A DNA stretch of 64,000 nt from assembly GCF_000425885.1 (NCBI RefSeq), contig NZ_AUEH01000008.1, positions 25,706-89,705 of the forward strand, in the 5' to 3' direction. Source of the stretch: Schleiferilactobacillus harbinensis DSM 16991 (GTDB lineage: Bacteria; Bacillota; Bacilli; Lactobacillales; Lactobacillaceae). The notes under the pieces are model-generated. The model saw nothing but the letters and a program-made list of their open reading frames with translations. It was not told where the DNA came from and searched no databases. The position numbers and the translations under genes are program-made. Shown here piece after piece: positions 44,725-54,451 of the stretch (its first letter is position 1; each line of letters starts with the position of its first letter).

Positions 44725-45591
44725 TTAACGGTCAATTTTTGACCTCCGTAAATTTTGACGGTAGGCGCTTGGCCGTTGCCCGTATGTTTTGGTGAATCGC
44801 TGGCGGAATGATTTCTCGTTGGGAAAGCCAGTCTGATCGGCGATGGTGCTAATGGGCAGATCGGAGTTGGTGAGCAAATCGTAGGCATTTTGCAGCCGCA
44901 ACTGACTCAAATAGGTCATTAATGGCACCCCAATCTGCTTTTTGAAATCTCGGGACAAGTAGCCGACCGACAAGTGTACCTGATCGGCCACTGCCGGCAA
45001 GGTCAAGGGCTCGTTAGCATGCTCTGTGAGATAGGTAATTACGCTGCTCATCCGTGCTAAACTCGCCGCGGTTGCCAGCGTGTTGGCTGAATTGTCGGAC
45101 TCAGCAAAGTGGGTCATCAGGAGGCTCAAAACGGTGTAAATATCGCGCAGATGGTTCAGGCGGCGAATGGTTGCATTGTGCACGCCGTTTTCTGTCTGAT
45201 CGATATCGAGCAATGCGGCCTGTAATGCCTTCAGAGAGGCAGAGGGCGGGCCTGGGTGCTGACTGCCAATGGGTACGGCAAATCGCCACTGGTCATAATC
45301 TGGAATTTGCTGACGCAGCCAGTCATAGGGCAGCAACAGGGTCACTGCTCGGGCCGGCCGCAACGGTTCCGTCAAGATGGCGTGGACGACATTGGTATTG
45401 ATGACAATGACATCGCCGGGTGCCGCTGCCAATTCAGTGCCAGCGATGGTGTATTTTGCCCGGCCAGCAATAATGTAGTCAATCTCCAGTGCCCGGTGCC
45501 AGTGGCGGACAATGGCTGATTCTTGCCCCTGATGGATCACAATTTTGAACGGCAGGCCCGGATCGGCACTGACGACTTCGTGTTTGTACAT
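44725..45591 (-). CDS. AraC-family regulator
   Basis: 288 residues. An N-terminal cupin-like sensor (HWHRALEIDYIIAGRAKYTI, AAPGDVIVINTNVVHAI) and a C-terminal pair of helix-turn-helix motifs (VHLSVGYLSRDFKKQIG and STIADQTGFPNEKSFRQRFTKTYG) are present. Family members usually activate transport and hydrolysis genes on sugar or metabolite binding. It lies about 100 bases upstream of the MFS and esterase genes in the same direction. The gap carries TTAATCGCTTACA (44661-44673), a cre-like half palindrome. Confidence 0.92.
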   Translation of the reverse strand: MYKHEVVSADPGLPFKIVIHQGQESAIVRHWHRALEIDYIIAGRAKYTIAGTELAAAPGDVIVINTNVVHAILTEPLRPARAVTLLLPYDWLRQQIPDYDQWRFAVPIGSQHPGPPSASLKALQAALLDIDQTENGVHNATIRRLNHLRDIYTVLSLLMTHFAESDNSANTLATAASLARMSSVITYLTEHANEPLTLPAVADQVHLSVGYLSRDFKKQIGVPLMTYLSQLRLQNAYDLLTNSDLPISTIADQTGFPNEKSFRQRFTKTYGQRPSAYRQNLRRSKIDR

Positions 45592-45710
45592 GACTCTTCA
45601 CCTCTCATAAGTAGTGCCTGTTAGCACTTATTATACGTAAGAAAAGCAGTTGGGAACCTGTGAATGATTTTTCTAGCATTCTCCCCTGTCGTCCAGTATG
45701 ATTAAGCCAA

Positions 45711-46127
45711 ATGGAGGTGGAAGCGATTAATAATCTCATAGCTATGTTCTTGACCTGGCCGTGGTGGGTCCAAGTGTTGGCCATTCTGGCGGTGTTGTTC
45801 GTGCTGATCGTACTCATCAACGTCCTGTTGATCCCCTTTGGTATCATCGTGAACCGGCTGACCAGCAATCGAGAGAAATCGCTGGCCACCCATCCCGATG
45901 ACGACCTGATTGGTCGAGTCACTGTGCCCATTGAGGGAGACCAAAAGGGCCAAGTGAGCCTGCTGATTCCCGGGGGTACGGTGAATCTGCGGTCCGCCAA
46001 ATTATACCGGGAAGAGGAACGGGCGGCCAATTTGCGGCTGGAAAAGGGCACGCTGGTCGTCATCGTGGAAGAAAAAGATGGTGTGTTGTATGTCATCAAA
46101 GCAGATCTGCAAAACAAGGAGGCGTAG
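45711..46127 (+). CDS. Small NfeD-like membrane protein (partner of flotillin)
   Basis: About 138 residues. One strong membrane helix (about 18-42, WPWWVQVLAILAVLFVLIVLI) precedes a soluble beta-rich domain (LIGRVTVPIEGDQKGQVSLLIPGG, VVIVEEKDGVLYVI) like the OB-fold of NfeD/YuaF proteins. NfeD genes are commonly paired with flotillin genes, as here (6 bases apart). The start is uncertain: the best Shine-Dalgarno GGAGGTGG lies inside the frame at 45713-45720. The ATG at 45711 therefore has no site upstream, the next well-spaced codon is ATT at 45726, and another ATG is at 45744. Confidence 0.75.
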   Translation: MEVEAINNLIAMFLTWPWWVQVLAILAVLFVLIVLINVLLIPFGIIVNRLTSNREKSLATHPDDDLIGRVTVPIEGDQKGQVSLLIPGGTVNLRSAKLYREEERAANLRLEKGTLVVIVEEKDGVLYVIKADLQNKEA

Positions 46128-46133
46128 TTACTC

Positions 46134-47612
46134 ATGGTTGAAGAATTCATTGCTAATCCCGTCATTTGGGCCGTCGTCATTATTATCCTGTTGCTCTTCA
46201 TCGTGGTTTCCCGCTACCGGAAGCCGTCGCCGGACAAAGCACTGATTATTTCCGGTGCACTGCTCGGCAGCAAGAACGTGTACAAGGATCCCAACGGGTC
46301 GAAGCGTATCAAGATCATCCAAGGCGGCGGGACATTTCTGATCCCGGTACTGCAATCGGCAAAGGAATTGAGCATGTCGTCCTTGCAGATCCAGATCGAA
46401 ACGCCGGAAATCAACTCCCAGCAACAAGTTCCCATCGCCGTGACGGGGGCCGTGAACGTTAAGGTGGGCAACTCGCTGAAAGAGATCGCCACTGCGGCGG
46501 AGCAATTCCTGGGCAAAGAGAAACAGGAAATCATCAGTGAACTGACCGCCGTCCTGGAAGGCGGTACCCGGGACATCATTGGCCGGATGACGGTGGAGGA
46601 AATTCTGGGCAACCGGGAGAAGTTCTCACAGGAAGTCCAGGGTCAAGTGTCCGATTATATTGAAAATATGGGTTTCCAGATCATTTCGTTTACCTTGCAG
46701 GAAATCAAGGATTCTAATGGCTACATTGAGAGCTTAGGCAAACCTCAGATTGCAACAGTCCGGCAGGAAGCCCAGATCGCCGAGGCCAATGCCGATCGGG
46801 AAGTGCGGATCAAGAAAGCCAGTGCTGAGCAGGAAGCCACGAAGGCCGAACTGGAGCGGGAGACCGAGATTGCGGACGCCCAGAAGGAAAAGTCCTTGAA
46901 GATGGCCGACTACCAGAAACAACAGGAAGTCGCCAAGGCCGATGCGGAAAAAGCCGCAATGCTGGCGCAAAAGGGTAAAGACATTGCCGAGCAGGAGCAG
47001 AACATTGCCATCCAAGCCAAAGAAGCCGATCTGAAGCGGAAACAATACGAGGCCGAGAGTAACACCAAGGCGGACGCGGATCTGTATGTGGCGAAGCAGT
47101 CCGCTGAGGCGGAGAAGGCCCGACAAATTGCTCAGGCCGAAGCCTAAGCGGAACAGATCAAGCTGCAGGCGGACGCCGATGCCGAACGGACTGCGAAGCT
47201 CGGGAAGGCTGAGGCTGAGCGGATTCGGCAGGTCGGGTTGGCCCAAGCCGAGAGTACGGAGAAGCAGGCTGAGGCGCTGCCCAAGATGAACGAAGCTGGT
47301 AAGCTGCAAATGATCATTGATAAGCTGCCAGAGATTGCCACCGCGCTCACGGCACCGTATGCGAATGTCGATAAGATCGTCCAATTCAGCGGTGCCGGGG
47401 ATGACAGCATTGGTAATGCGGGCGTGACGGGGCTAACCAAGACGTTTGCGATGGTTAAAGAAGCGACAGGAATCGATTTTGCAGAGCTGATTAATGGATC
47501 GCTGACCCAGCAGGCCGGGAATAAACAGTTAGTATCTGCAATCAAAGAGAATCGAGGAAAAACTCGCAGTACAGGTCACGACGCCGAGGAGACTGCTGCA
47601 CACACGCACTAA
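46134..47612 (+). pseudogene. Flotillin-like (SPFH/band 7) gene interrupted by an in-frame TAA
   Basis: A 337-codon frame starts at 46134 after GGAGG with an N-terminal helix, an SPFH/band 7 domain (about 30-200) and a long Ala/Glu/Lys-rich coiled coil. At 47145-47147 a TAA interrupts ...AQAEA. In the same frame the coding pattern continues with AEQIKLQADADAERTAKLGK and the C-terminal flotillin region to a stop at 47610. One base change (GAA to TAA fits the repeated Glu-Ala context) would restore about 492 residues. The SPFH domain and most of the coiled coil could still be made as a truncated protein. A sequencing error is the alternative. Confidence 0.85.
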
Positions 47613-47627
47613 GGACGGTATTAATAT

Positions 47628-47667
47628 AAGACCTCGTCCCTCCTAATTTGAAGGATGAGGTCTTTTT
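47628..47667 (+). terminator. Terminator after the flotillin gene
   Basis: AAGACCTCGTCC ... GGATGAGGTCTT followed by TTTTT (one unpaired or wobble position). Confidence 0.85.
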
Positions 47668-47737
47668 GTGGTCGGGGAGAACAAAGAAATCCTTTTTAAG
47701 AGAAACAAATATATCAGTGAAAACGTATACTTTTTTG

Positions 47738-47786
47738 TTGCAACTGTTTCTCCACTATGCTAACATGTCCTTTGTAAGCGTTTCAA
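47738..47786 (+). promoter_or_regulatory. Promoter and cre of the GH3-Lpl operon
   Basis: TTGCAA (47738-47743), 17 bases, TAACAT (47761-47766). TGTAAGCGTTTCAA (47773-47786) fits cre at 13 of 14 positions just downstream of the -10. Further AACG-containing palindromic patches nearby (about 47717-47730 and 47850-47868) may be LacI operators. Confidence 0.6.
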
Positions 47787-47887
47787 TACAACGTTTCGGA
47801 TTCTGCTGCTTGCCGATAAATTGGGCAGGCTTAGATTTTGAAGGAAAATCAAAACGTTTTTACATTTTGCTGCAAGGGGGAGATTGT

Positions 47888-50014
47888 TTGGAGAAGAGGG
47901 AGCTCCAGAGCCTAGTCGACAAGATGTCGTTGAAAGAGAAAATCGGTCAGCTGACGCAGTTCACACCACAGTATTTGGGGCGTGAAGATGGTGAGCTGAC
48001 AGGTATCATGGGCGATTTTGCTGTTGACCAAGTATATCTGGACAGCCTTGGATCAGTGCTGAACGCGACCGATCGGAATGAAGTTATTGCGATGCAACGC
48101 GAGCACTTGAAAAAGGATCGTTTGAAGATACCATTAGTTTTTATGCGCGATATTATCCATGGATATCGGACAACGTTTCCTATTCCGTTAGGGTTAGGGG
48201 CGACGTTTGACCCCCAACTTGTTGAAGAAGTGTCTCATGTTGCCGGTACTGAATCAGCTCGAGAGGGAATTCAGGTGACGTTTTCGCCCATGGCTGATTT
48301 ATGCCGTGATGCGCGTTGGGGCCGTGTCATGGAAGGCACCGGTGAGGATCCAGTCCTTAACGCGCAGATGGCAGCGGCGATGGTTCGTGGCTACCAGGGC
48401 GCACCCGGAGAGCTAGTTAAAGATCCAACGCGTATCGCTGCTTGTGTTAAGCATTATGCCGGTTATGGTGCGGTACTGGCCGGGAGAGATTACAATAATG
48501 TTGATTTTTCACGGCTATCATTGTATCAAGACTATCTGCCTGCGTTTCAGGCAGCCATAGAGGCTGGGGCCAAGCTGATTATGCCAGCATTTACCTTATT
48601 TGAGGGACTGCCTGCTACCGCAAGCGAATATCTCTTGAAGAAGGTATTGCGCGAGTATTTGAAATTTGACGGCGTGGCCATTTCTGACTGGGGTTCAGTT
48701 GGAAAACTCCTCACGATGCATATTGCCGACAGCCAGGAACGTGCATCAGAGCTGGCTCTAAACGCTGGATTGGATATGGACATGATGGCTGGAGCGTTTG
48801 TCCGTGGTTTGTCTGATGCTGTTGCGGCTAAGAAAGTTGCTGTAGAAGATGTGGACCGAGCAGTGTTACGGATGTTGAATCTGAAAAATGATTTAGGCCT
48901 GTTTGAAAACCCGTATCGATTTATTGATGCACACGAAACACTGCCCCCGGCACCTAGTTCTGAATCACGCCGATATGCGAGAGTCGCAGCAGAGAAAAGT
49001 GTTGTTTTACTAAAAGATAAAAACGTTTTACCAATTTCAGTAAAATCGCACATTGCAGTGACTGGGCCATTGGCTGCGTCACAGAGGATACTAGGCGCTT
49101 GGAGTTCATATGGGAAGCATGATGACGCAGTCTCACTGTATGCGGGATTAAAAAACCAGTTTGAGAATGTTAGTTTGATACCTGATCCAATTTCAAGCGA
49201 TCCTGCGGATTATGCCAATTTTGATGTCATAATCGTTGGGCTCGGAGAACGAGAGGACGACTCAGGAGAATCAGCATGCAAGACTCGTATTGAATTGCCG
49301 GAGGATCAGGTGGCATTGATTAGGCGGTTACAGCACACTGGCAAACCGATTATCGGCGTCATTTTTGCCGGACGGCCGCTTGCGTTGACGAATGTCGTTC
49401 CCTATTTAGACGGGTTGCTTTATGCATGGTTTCCTGGCACAGAAGGTGGGAATGCCTTGGCCAACTTGATCAGTGGCAAAGCTGTTCCAGAGGGTCATTT
49501 ACCGATGACATTTCCACGTACGACGGGCCAAGTGCCAATTTACTACAATGAACCACGTAATGGATCGCCGGCTGATGATCAGCATCCAACAAAATTTACT
49601 TCACGGTATGTTGATTGTCAGAACTCACCATTGTATCCGTTCGGTTACGGCTTATCTTATGGACATATTGAGTACGGTAAGCTGCAGGTTAATCAGCCGG
49701 TTTTGACTGATGATCAGCCAATCCAGATTACTGTCGCGGTAACTAACGATTCTGATTACCGATCATCGACTTTGGTTCAATGTTACGTAGGCTCTACCAT
49801 TACTTCAGTTGTCCGTCCGGTCTCTGAGCTGAAGTCATGGGTCAAGGTTGTTTTGGAGCCAAATCAAACTGATCAAGTAACACTTACTATTTCAGTTGAC
49901 GATCTGGCTTATGTTCATTCAAACTTGGAACGCTTTGCAGACAAAGGTGATTTCATCGTTCGAATTGGGGAAAACGCTGAAGAATATCAAGAGTTGACGC
50001 TTGCTTATCAGTAA
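47888..50014 (+). CDS. GH3 family beta-glycosidase (beta-glucosidase/xylosidase type)
   Basis: 708 residues. The GH3 N-terminal barrel has MEGTGEDP, the KHYAGYG motif (Lys188, His189) and nucleophile Asp267 in VAISDWGS. The second alpha/beta domain starts near 370 (RVAAEKSVVLLKD) and a fibronectin-III-like C-terminal domain ends the chain. No signal peptide, so it acts on imported oligosaccharides. The start is TTG at 47888 with AAGGGGGAGA upstream; the open frame reaching back to 47648 passes through a terminator and promoter and is rejected. First gene of an operon with an Lpl-type importer. The released sugar is unknown. Confidence 0.93.
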   Translation: MEKRELQSLVDKMSLKEKIGQLTQFTPQYLGREDGELTGIMGDFAVDQVYLDSLGSVLNATDRNEVIAMQREHLKKDRLKIPLVFMRDIIHGYRTTFPIPLGLGATFDPQLVEEVSHVAGTESAREGIQVTFSPMADLCRDARWGRVMEGTGEDPVLNAQMAAAMVRGYQGAPGELVKDPTRIAACVKHYAGYGAVLAGRDYNNVDFSRLSLYQDYLPAFQAAIEAGAKLIMPAFTLFEGLPATASEYLLKKVLREYLKFDGVAISDWGSVGKLLTMHIADSQERASELALNAGLDMDMMAGAFVRGLSDAVAAKKVAVEDVDRAVLRMLNLKNDLGLFENPYRFIDAHETLPPAPSSESRRYARVAAEKSVVLLKDKNVLPISVKSHIAVTGPLAASQRILGAWSSYGKHDDAVSLYAGLKNQFENVSLIPDPISSDPADYANFDVIIVGLGEREDDSGESACKTRIELPEDQVALIRRLQHTGKPIIGVIFAGRPLALTNVVPYLDGLLYAWFPGTEGGNALANLISGKAVPEGHLPMTFPRTTGQVPIYYNEPRNGSPADDQHPTKFTSRYVDCQNSPLYPFGYGLSYGHIEYGKLQVNQPVLTDDQPIQITVAVTNDSDYRSSTLVQCYVGSTITSVVRPVSELKSWVKVVLEPNQTDQVTLTISVDDLAYVHSNLERFADKGDFIVRIGENAEEYQELTLAYQ

Positions 50015-50061
50015 GTGTTATGAACCTTGGCAACAACCATTATTTAAGGGGGTGAGTTATT

Positions 50062-51003
50062 TTGGAAGACTCATCGACTACACACAAAAACAAGAAGCCA
50101 AGCTTCTTCCGTCGGTTCAAAGATCAAGCGTTCTATCAAGCTATGATTTGGCCATCAGTCATTTTGATGATTTTATTCAATTTCATCCCAATGTATGGCC
50201 TGATCATCGCATTCAAAAACTACACGGTGTTAGATACCATTGGTGGAGCACCGTGGGTAGGGTTTGAATATTTCCAAGAGTTCTTCAAAGATCCATTGTT
50301 CTGGACAGTTATGAAGAACACGTTTGGAATTGCGTTTTTCAAAATGCTGATTGGTTTTCCGGGAGCCATTATGCTGGCTGTCCTGATCAACGAAGTAGCT
50401 AACGTACATTTCAAAAAATTTGTTCAGACAATTTCGTATCTGCCGCACTTTCTATCATGGGTAATTCTCGGTGGAATGGTTATCATGTGGTTATCAGACA
50501 CTGGTTTTCTGAACAGCCTGTTAATGGATCTCAAGGTGATCAGTAAACCCATCGAGTTTATGGCAGATCCAAATAAATACTGGGCAATTGCCGTATTGTC
50601 TGATTTCTGGAAAGAAGTTGGATGGGGAACAATTCTGTACCTTGCTTCTATGACCGCTATTGATCCGTCGCTGTATGAAGCAGCCAAGATTGATGGCGCG
50701 ACCAAGTGGCAACAAATCATTCACATTACAATTCCCGGAATTCGTCAGATGATTGCATTGAACTTGATACTCTCCATCGGTGGGTTGTTGGGATCCAACT
50801 TGGATCAAACGTTGGTATTACAGAACTCTCTGAACTACGCGTCAAGCGAAGTGCTGAATTCTTACGTGTTCAAAATGGGTATTAAACAGGGCAACTTCTC
50901 ATATGCTACAGCGGTCGGGATCTTTGTATCAGTCGTATCCTTAATCCTGATTGTTTTGAGCAGATGGGGTACTAGAAAGATTTCTGATAAGAGTGTGTTC
51001 TAA
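50062..51003 (+). CDS. LplB-type ABC importer permease
   Basis: 313 residues with six helices, N-terminal LFNFIPMYGLIIAFKNY typical of LplB/YtcP-system permeases, and an EAA loop (LYEAAKIDGATKWQQIIHI). It begins with TTG at 50062 after AAGGGGGTGAG. Such permeases go with very large binding proteins and take up oligosaccharides from complex polymers. The partner is the next gene. Confidence 0.93.
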   Translation: MEDSSTTHKNKKPSFFRRFKDQAFYQAMIWPSVILMILFNFIPMYGLIIAFKNYTVLDTIGGAPWVGFEYFQEFFKDPLFWTVMKNTFGIAFFKMLIGFPGAIMLAVLINEVANVHFKKFVQTISYLPHFLSWVILGGMVIMWLSDTGFLNSLLMDLKVISKPIEFMADPNKYWAIAVLSDFWKEVGWGTILYLASMTAIDPSLYEAAKIDGATKWQQIIHITIPGIRQMIALNLILSIGGLLGSNLDQTLVLQNSLNYASSEVLNSYVFKMGIKQGNFSYATAVGIFVSVVSLILIVLSRWGTRKISDKSVF

Positions 51004-51015
51004 AGGAGGTGCAAC

Positions 51016-51885
51016 ATGCGAAAAACTAAAGAAGAGAAGATCTTTAACTTTGTGAATTTAGTCTTCATGGTCTTCTTCACCATTATCATTGCGTTCCCGT
51101 TAATCAATATTGTTGCGCTGTCATTCAATGATCCATTGGATGCACTCAAGGGTGGAATCTTCCTGTGGCCAAGGAAGTTTACTTTTGAAAGCTACTCTAC
51201 TGTTCTGGAGAACCACGCGATTTATCTTGCGTTTATTGTTTCGGTGTCGAAGACGATTGTGGGAATTGTGTTGCATACATTTGTAACCGCAATCACTGCA
51301 TATGCTTTGACTCGGGAGGATCTGATTGGCCGTAAATGGTTTGAAATCATGGGTATTTTGACCATGTTCGTCAATGGTGGGATGATTCCGACATTCTTGG
51401 TGTTCAAGTCGTATGGTTTGCTGAACAACTTCTGGGTATATATCCTACCAGTATTATTCAGCTTCTATGATGTCATTATCATGATGAACTTCTTCCGTGG
51501 AATTCCACGCTCGTTAGAAGAATCGGCCGAAATTGACGGTGCAACGCCATTCACTGTATTTGCCAAAATTATCATTCCACTGTCATTGCCAGTTATTGCA
51601 ACTATTGCGCTGTACCATGGCGTGTATCAGTGGAATGATTATATGACTGCGAATATCTACGTTAATAATGAAAACTTGTTCCCACTGCAGCAGCTTCTTT
51701 ACAAGATCGTGTCTGAAAACTTATCGCCAACTGTTGCTACAGGGACAGCGGTGGTACGCCAGACCACATCGCAATCTATGCAGCTGGCAACAATGGTTAT
51801 CACGACGATTCCGGTCGTTGCAGTTTACCCGTTCTTACAAAAGTACTTTGTTAGTGGATTGACGCTTGGGGCTGTCAAAAAGTAA
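51016..51885 (+). CDS. LplC/YtcP-type ABC importer permease
   Basis: 289 residues with six helices and an EAA loop (LEESAEIDGATPFTVFAKI). MFVNGGMIPTFLVFKSYGL and the C-terminal PFLQKYFVSGLTLGAVKK are hallmarks of this permease type. AAAGGAGG before the ATG, 12 bases after lplB. Confidence 0.94.
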   Translation: MRKTKEEKIFNFVNLVFMVFFTIIIAFPLINIVALSFNDPLDALKGGIFLWPRKFTFESYSTVLENHAIYLAFIVSVSKTIVGIVLHTFVTAITAYALTREDLIGRKWFEIMGILTMFVNGGMIPTFLVFKSYGLLNNFWVYILPVLFSFYDVIIMMNFFRGIPRSLEESAEIDGATPFTVFAKIIIPLSLPVIATIALYHGVYQWNDYMTANIYVNNENLFPLQQLLYKIVSENLSPTVATGTAVVRQTTSQSMQLATMVITTIPVVAVYPFLQKYFVSGLTLGAVKK

Positions 51886-51912
51886 ACACTCAAACTAAGG
51901 AGAATGACAAAC

Positions 51913-53547
51913 ATGAAGATGAAGAAGGTATTAGTTGCGTTAGCAGCCGGGTTGGTTTGTGCTATGACGCTGACTGCTTGTGGTAATAGTAATAGTTCAA
52001 GCAATGCGGATAGTCTTCCCAAGGCACGGTTTACACCGAATAAAAAGGTGCCAAGCTGGCAGAAAGACACTAAACATTCTGCGTCCCTTACTTGGTATGT
52101 CAACTTTGACTGGTACAAACGTGCCGGTTGGGGAAAAGACACCGTTTCTGCGCAAATCAAGAAGGATATGAACATTGACGTGAAGTTTGTTGCCGGCAAC
52201 GATGACAAACTAAACACGATGATGGCTTCCGGCAAGCTGCCCGATCTTGTGACTTTTGATCGTCAGCTGGCCGTGGCACAGAATGCAAAGAAATTTGCGT
52301 TACCATTGAATACTTTGTCCAAAAAGTATGATCCATACTTCCTTGCGACAGCAGCGAAACCGCAAACTGTGAAGTGGTATACGCAGCCGGATGGTAACCT
52401 TTACACTTATCCGAGTTTCTCGACAAATGAGGATGATTATAAGGCTGGGAACGTCGTGGCTGACCAAGTATTCATTGTCCGTAAGGATATCTATGAAAAA
52501 ATTGGCAAACCCAATATGAGCACTCCTGAAGGCTTCTTGAAGGCACTGCAGGAAGCAAAAAAGGCTGTACCTAAGACTGATAATGGCACTGCTTTGGTTC
52601 CGTTTGCTTCTACTGCTCTAGATATTCAAAATGGTGGAGACGGAGCACTTGGCGGTACATTACAAGACTTCCTGCGCATTCCAGTTACTAAGGATGGCAA
52701 GTGGTATGATCGGGATGCCGATCCTGAATACCTCACATGGTTGGATACATTCCGTCAAGCATACTCAGAAGGATTAATTACCAACGCGCAATTTGCGGAC
52801 AATGACAATACAATGAAGGAAAAGATGACGCAAGGTACGTACTTCGCCTATCTCCATTCCAACACTAAGGGATTGAACGAATTCATGGCCGACAACAACC
52901 GGCGCAATCCCAAGCAGACGTACATTGCCGTTGATGGTCCGAAAAACTCCAAAGGACAAGAACCGCAATTCACAGGTGGATCTATTTCAGGATGGACCAA
53001 CACATTTATCACCAAAAACACCAAGGAACCACAAAAGGCAATGGAATTGTTGACTTATATGGCTTCCAAGTATGGCACGATGGTAACTACCTTTGGTGTT
53101 AAGGATAAGACGTACACCATGAAGGATGGCCAGGCAGTACTTACCCCAGACGTGGAAGCACTACGGAACAAGGACGCAGCAACCTATGATAAGAAACAAG
53201 GAATGGGCAGTTACTGGGAAGTAGCCGATGATCCTTACGCCATTTCAATGGGTGAGAAGCCAGCTACAACTATTTCCCAAATGGTTGAATGGGCGAGTAA
53301 TAAGGTAGCACCCCGATTTGAAGTGGAGAATATTGATCCAACACCTGGGACGGCACTCGCACGTAATTTAACTGCTATCAACACAGATCGAGTGCAGACC
53401 TTGGTTAAGGTCATCAAGGCTGGTTCCAAGAGTGAAGCTGACAAGATCTGGAAAGACTTCCTGGCTCGTCGGAAGAATAACAACTGGGACGAAATTGTGA
53501 AAACACGTAACGAGCAAGTTGCAAAGAATATTAAGAAACTGAAGTAA
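51913..53547 (+). CDS. LplA-type large sugar-binding lipoprotein
   Basis: 544 residues, longer than the other binding proteins here, as usual for LplA. The lipoprotein signal ends at TLTACGNS (Cys near residue 23); the body has HSASLTWYVNFDWYKRAGW and MGEKPATTISQMVEW. The ATG at 51913 has AAGGAGA at proper spacing; the ATG at 51904 is too close. Unlike the CUT1 operons in this window, the binding-protein gene comes after the permeases. Confidence 0.93.
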   Translation: MKMKKVLVALAAGLVCAMTLTACGNSNSSSNADSLPKARFTPNKKVPSWQKDTKHSASLTWYVNFDWYKRAGWGKDTVSAQIKKDMNIDVKFVAGNDDKLNTMMASGKLPDLVTFDRQLAVAQNAKKFALPLNTLSKKYDPYFLATAAKPQTVKWYTQPDGNLYTYPSFSTNEDDYKAGNVVADQVFIVRKDIYEKIGKPNMSTPEGFLKALQEAKKAVPKTDNGTALVPFASTALDIQNGGDGALGGTLQDFLRIPVTKDGKWYDRDADPEYLTWLDTFRQAYSEGLITNAQFADNDNTMKEKMTQGTYFAYLHSNTKGLNEFMADNNRRNPKQTYIAVDGPKNSKGQEPQFTGGSISGWTNTFITKNTKEPQKAMELLTYMASKYGTMVTTFGVKDKTYTMKDGQAVLTPDVEALRNKDAATYDKKQGMGSYWEVADDPYAISMGEKPATTISQMVEWASNKVAPRFEVENIDPTPGTALARNLTAINTDRVQTLVKVIKAGSKSEADKIWKDFLARRKNNNWDEIVKTRNEQVAKNIKKLK

Positions 53548-53568
53548 TTAACGTAGGAGGTAATGACG

Positions 53569-54174
53569 ATGATCCGGATTGACAGTAAGTTCTATCACGG
53601 GCTGGAATCGATTTATCGATTGCTCGTACTGAATGCCCTGTTAGTGCTCTTCAGTATACCCGTGGTGACCATTGGTGCTTCACTCAGTGCATTCTTTGCA
53701 GTGTTGCGTGAAGACCAGCCCCGAGGGTTTATCCGTGGATTCGTCAGAGCCTTTCGGCAAAACTTCTTTAAGACTTTATTGCCTTTGGGATTTTCGCTAA
53801 TGTCGATTGTGTTTACCATTTCACTCTATCTGAGTGGTGGGAGCCAAAGTGGGTTCTTCTGGTTTCTGCGCATTATCTTCACCAGCTTTCTGGTGTGTTT
53901 CAATCTGAATGTATACCTGTTGCAGAGTCAGTTTCGGACAAAGCATGCATATGCATTGCTCCGTTCCAGCTTCTTCTTCACGGTACTTACATTCATGCGT
54001 ACCGTCCTATATCCGCTCGGAATTACGTTCTTGGCTTGGTTAACAGTTAAATATTTAGGAGACTTCCTGATTGTCATTATCTTGGCTGCGGCCTTGGCAA
54101 TATACCTGCGGCTGGTAAAGAAGCCGTTAACACGATTCCTGGATTTAGGGTTTGGAAAAGCAGTAGGGAATTAA
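53569..54174 (+). CDS. DUF624 (YesL-like) membrane protein of the GH3-Lpl operon
   Basis: 201 residues with four to five helices and the DUF624 pattern (NALLVLFSIPVVTIGASLSAFFAVLRE). The ATG at 53569 has GGAGG 8 bases upstream, so the ATG at 53563 is rejected. It closes the operon, 21 bases after the binding-protein gene. It is the third YesL-like gene beside an importer in this window. Confidence 0.84.
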   Translation: MIRIDSKFYHGLESIYRLLVLNALLVLFSIPVVTIGASLSAFFAVLREDQPRGFIRGFVRAFRQNFFKTLLPLGFSLMSIVFTISLYLSGGSQSGFFWFLRIIFTSFLVCFNLNVYLLQSQFRTKHAYALLRSSFFFTVLTFMRTVLYPLGITFLAWLTVKYLGDFLIVIILAAALAIYLRLVKKPLTRFLDLGFGKAVGN

Positions 54175-54451
54175 AGACTTTGGAGGCAAGGCCAGAGGAT
54201 TCCAACAATTAATGGTTAAAGATGATCTCTGATCACTAGACAGAGCGTTTAGATGCTTGCTAACTTACCGTGCTCATGGTGAAAGGTAAGTCAATACGAG
54301 AGAGATCGGTTCGTGATGAATTGGTCTCTCTTCTTCTTTGCCCAAAACCCCATGGTCTTCATCGATCTAAATTGTATAGTGGACGGCGTTAGGTGCACTG
54401 CTATAATGAGACGAGCAACGAAAATACGAGAATTCGAAATGGGTGAGTGAC
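54175..54451. other. Intergenic region with two hairpins and the lacI promoter
   Basis: ACTTACC (54263-54269) pairs with GGTAAGT (54285-54291). A T-rich-tailed hairpin lies at 54299-54339. An extended -10, TGCTATAAT (54399-54407), precedes the lacI gene. I see no supported open frame. Confidence 0.5.
54299..54339 (+). terminator. Terminator of the GH3-Lpl-YesL operon
   Basis: AGAGAGATC ... GGTCTCTCT with inner GTTC/GAAT partial pairing, followed by TCTTCTTT. Confidence 0.65.

Noticed and set aside
47648..47887. Long N-terminal extension of the GH3 protein
   Set aside because: It would cover a terminator, a promoter and a cre box; TTG 47888 has a strong Shine-Dalgarno and fits the GH3 start.
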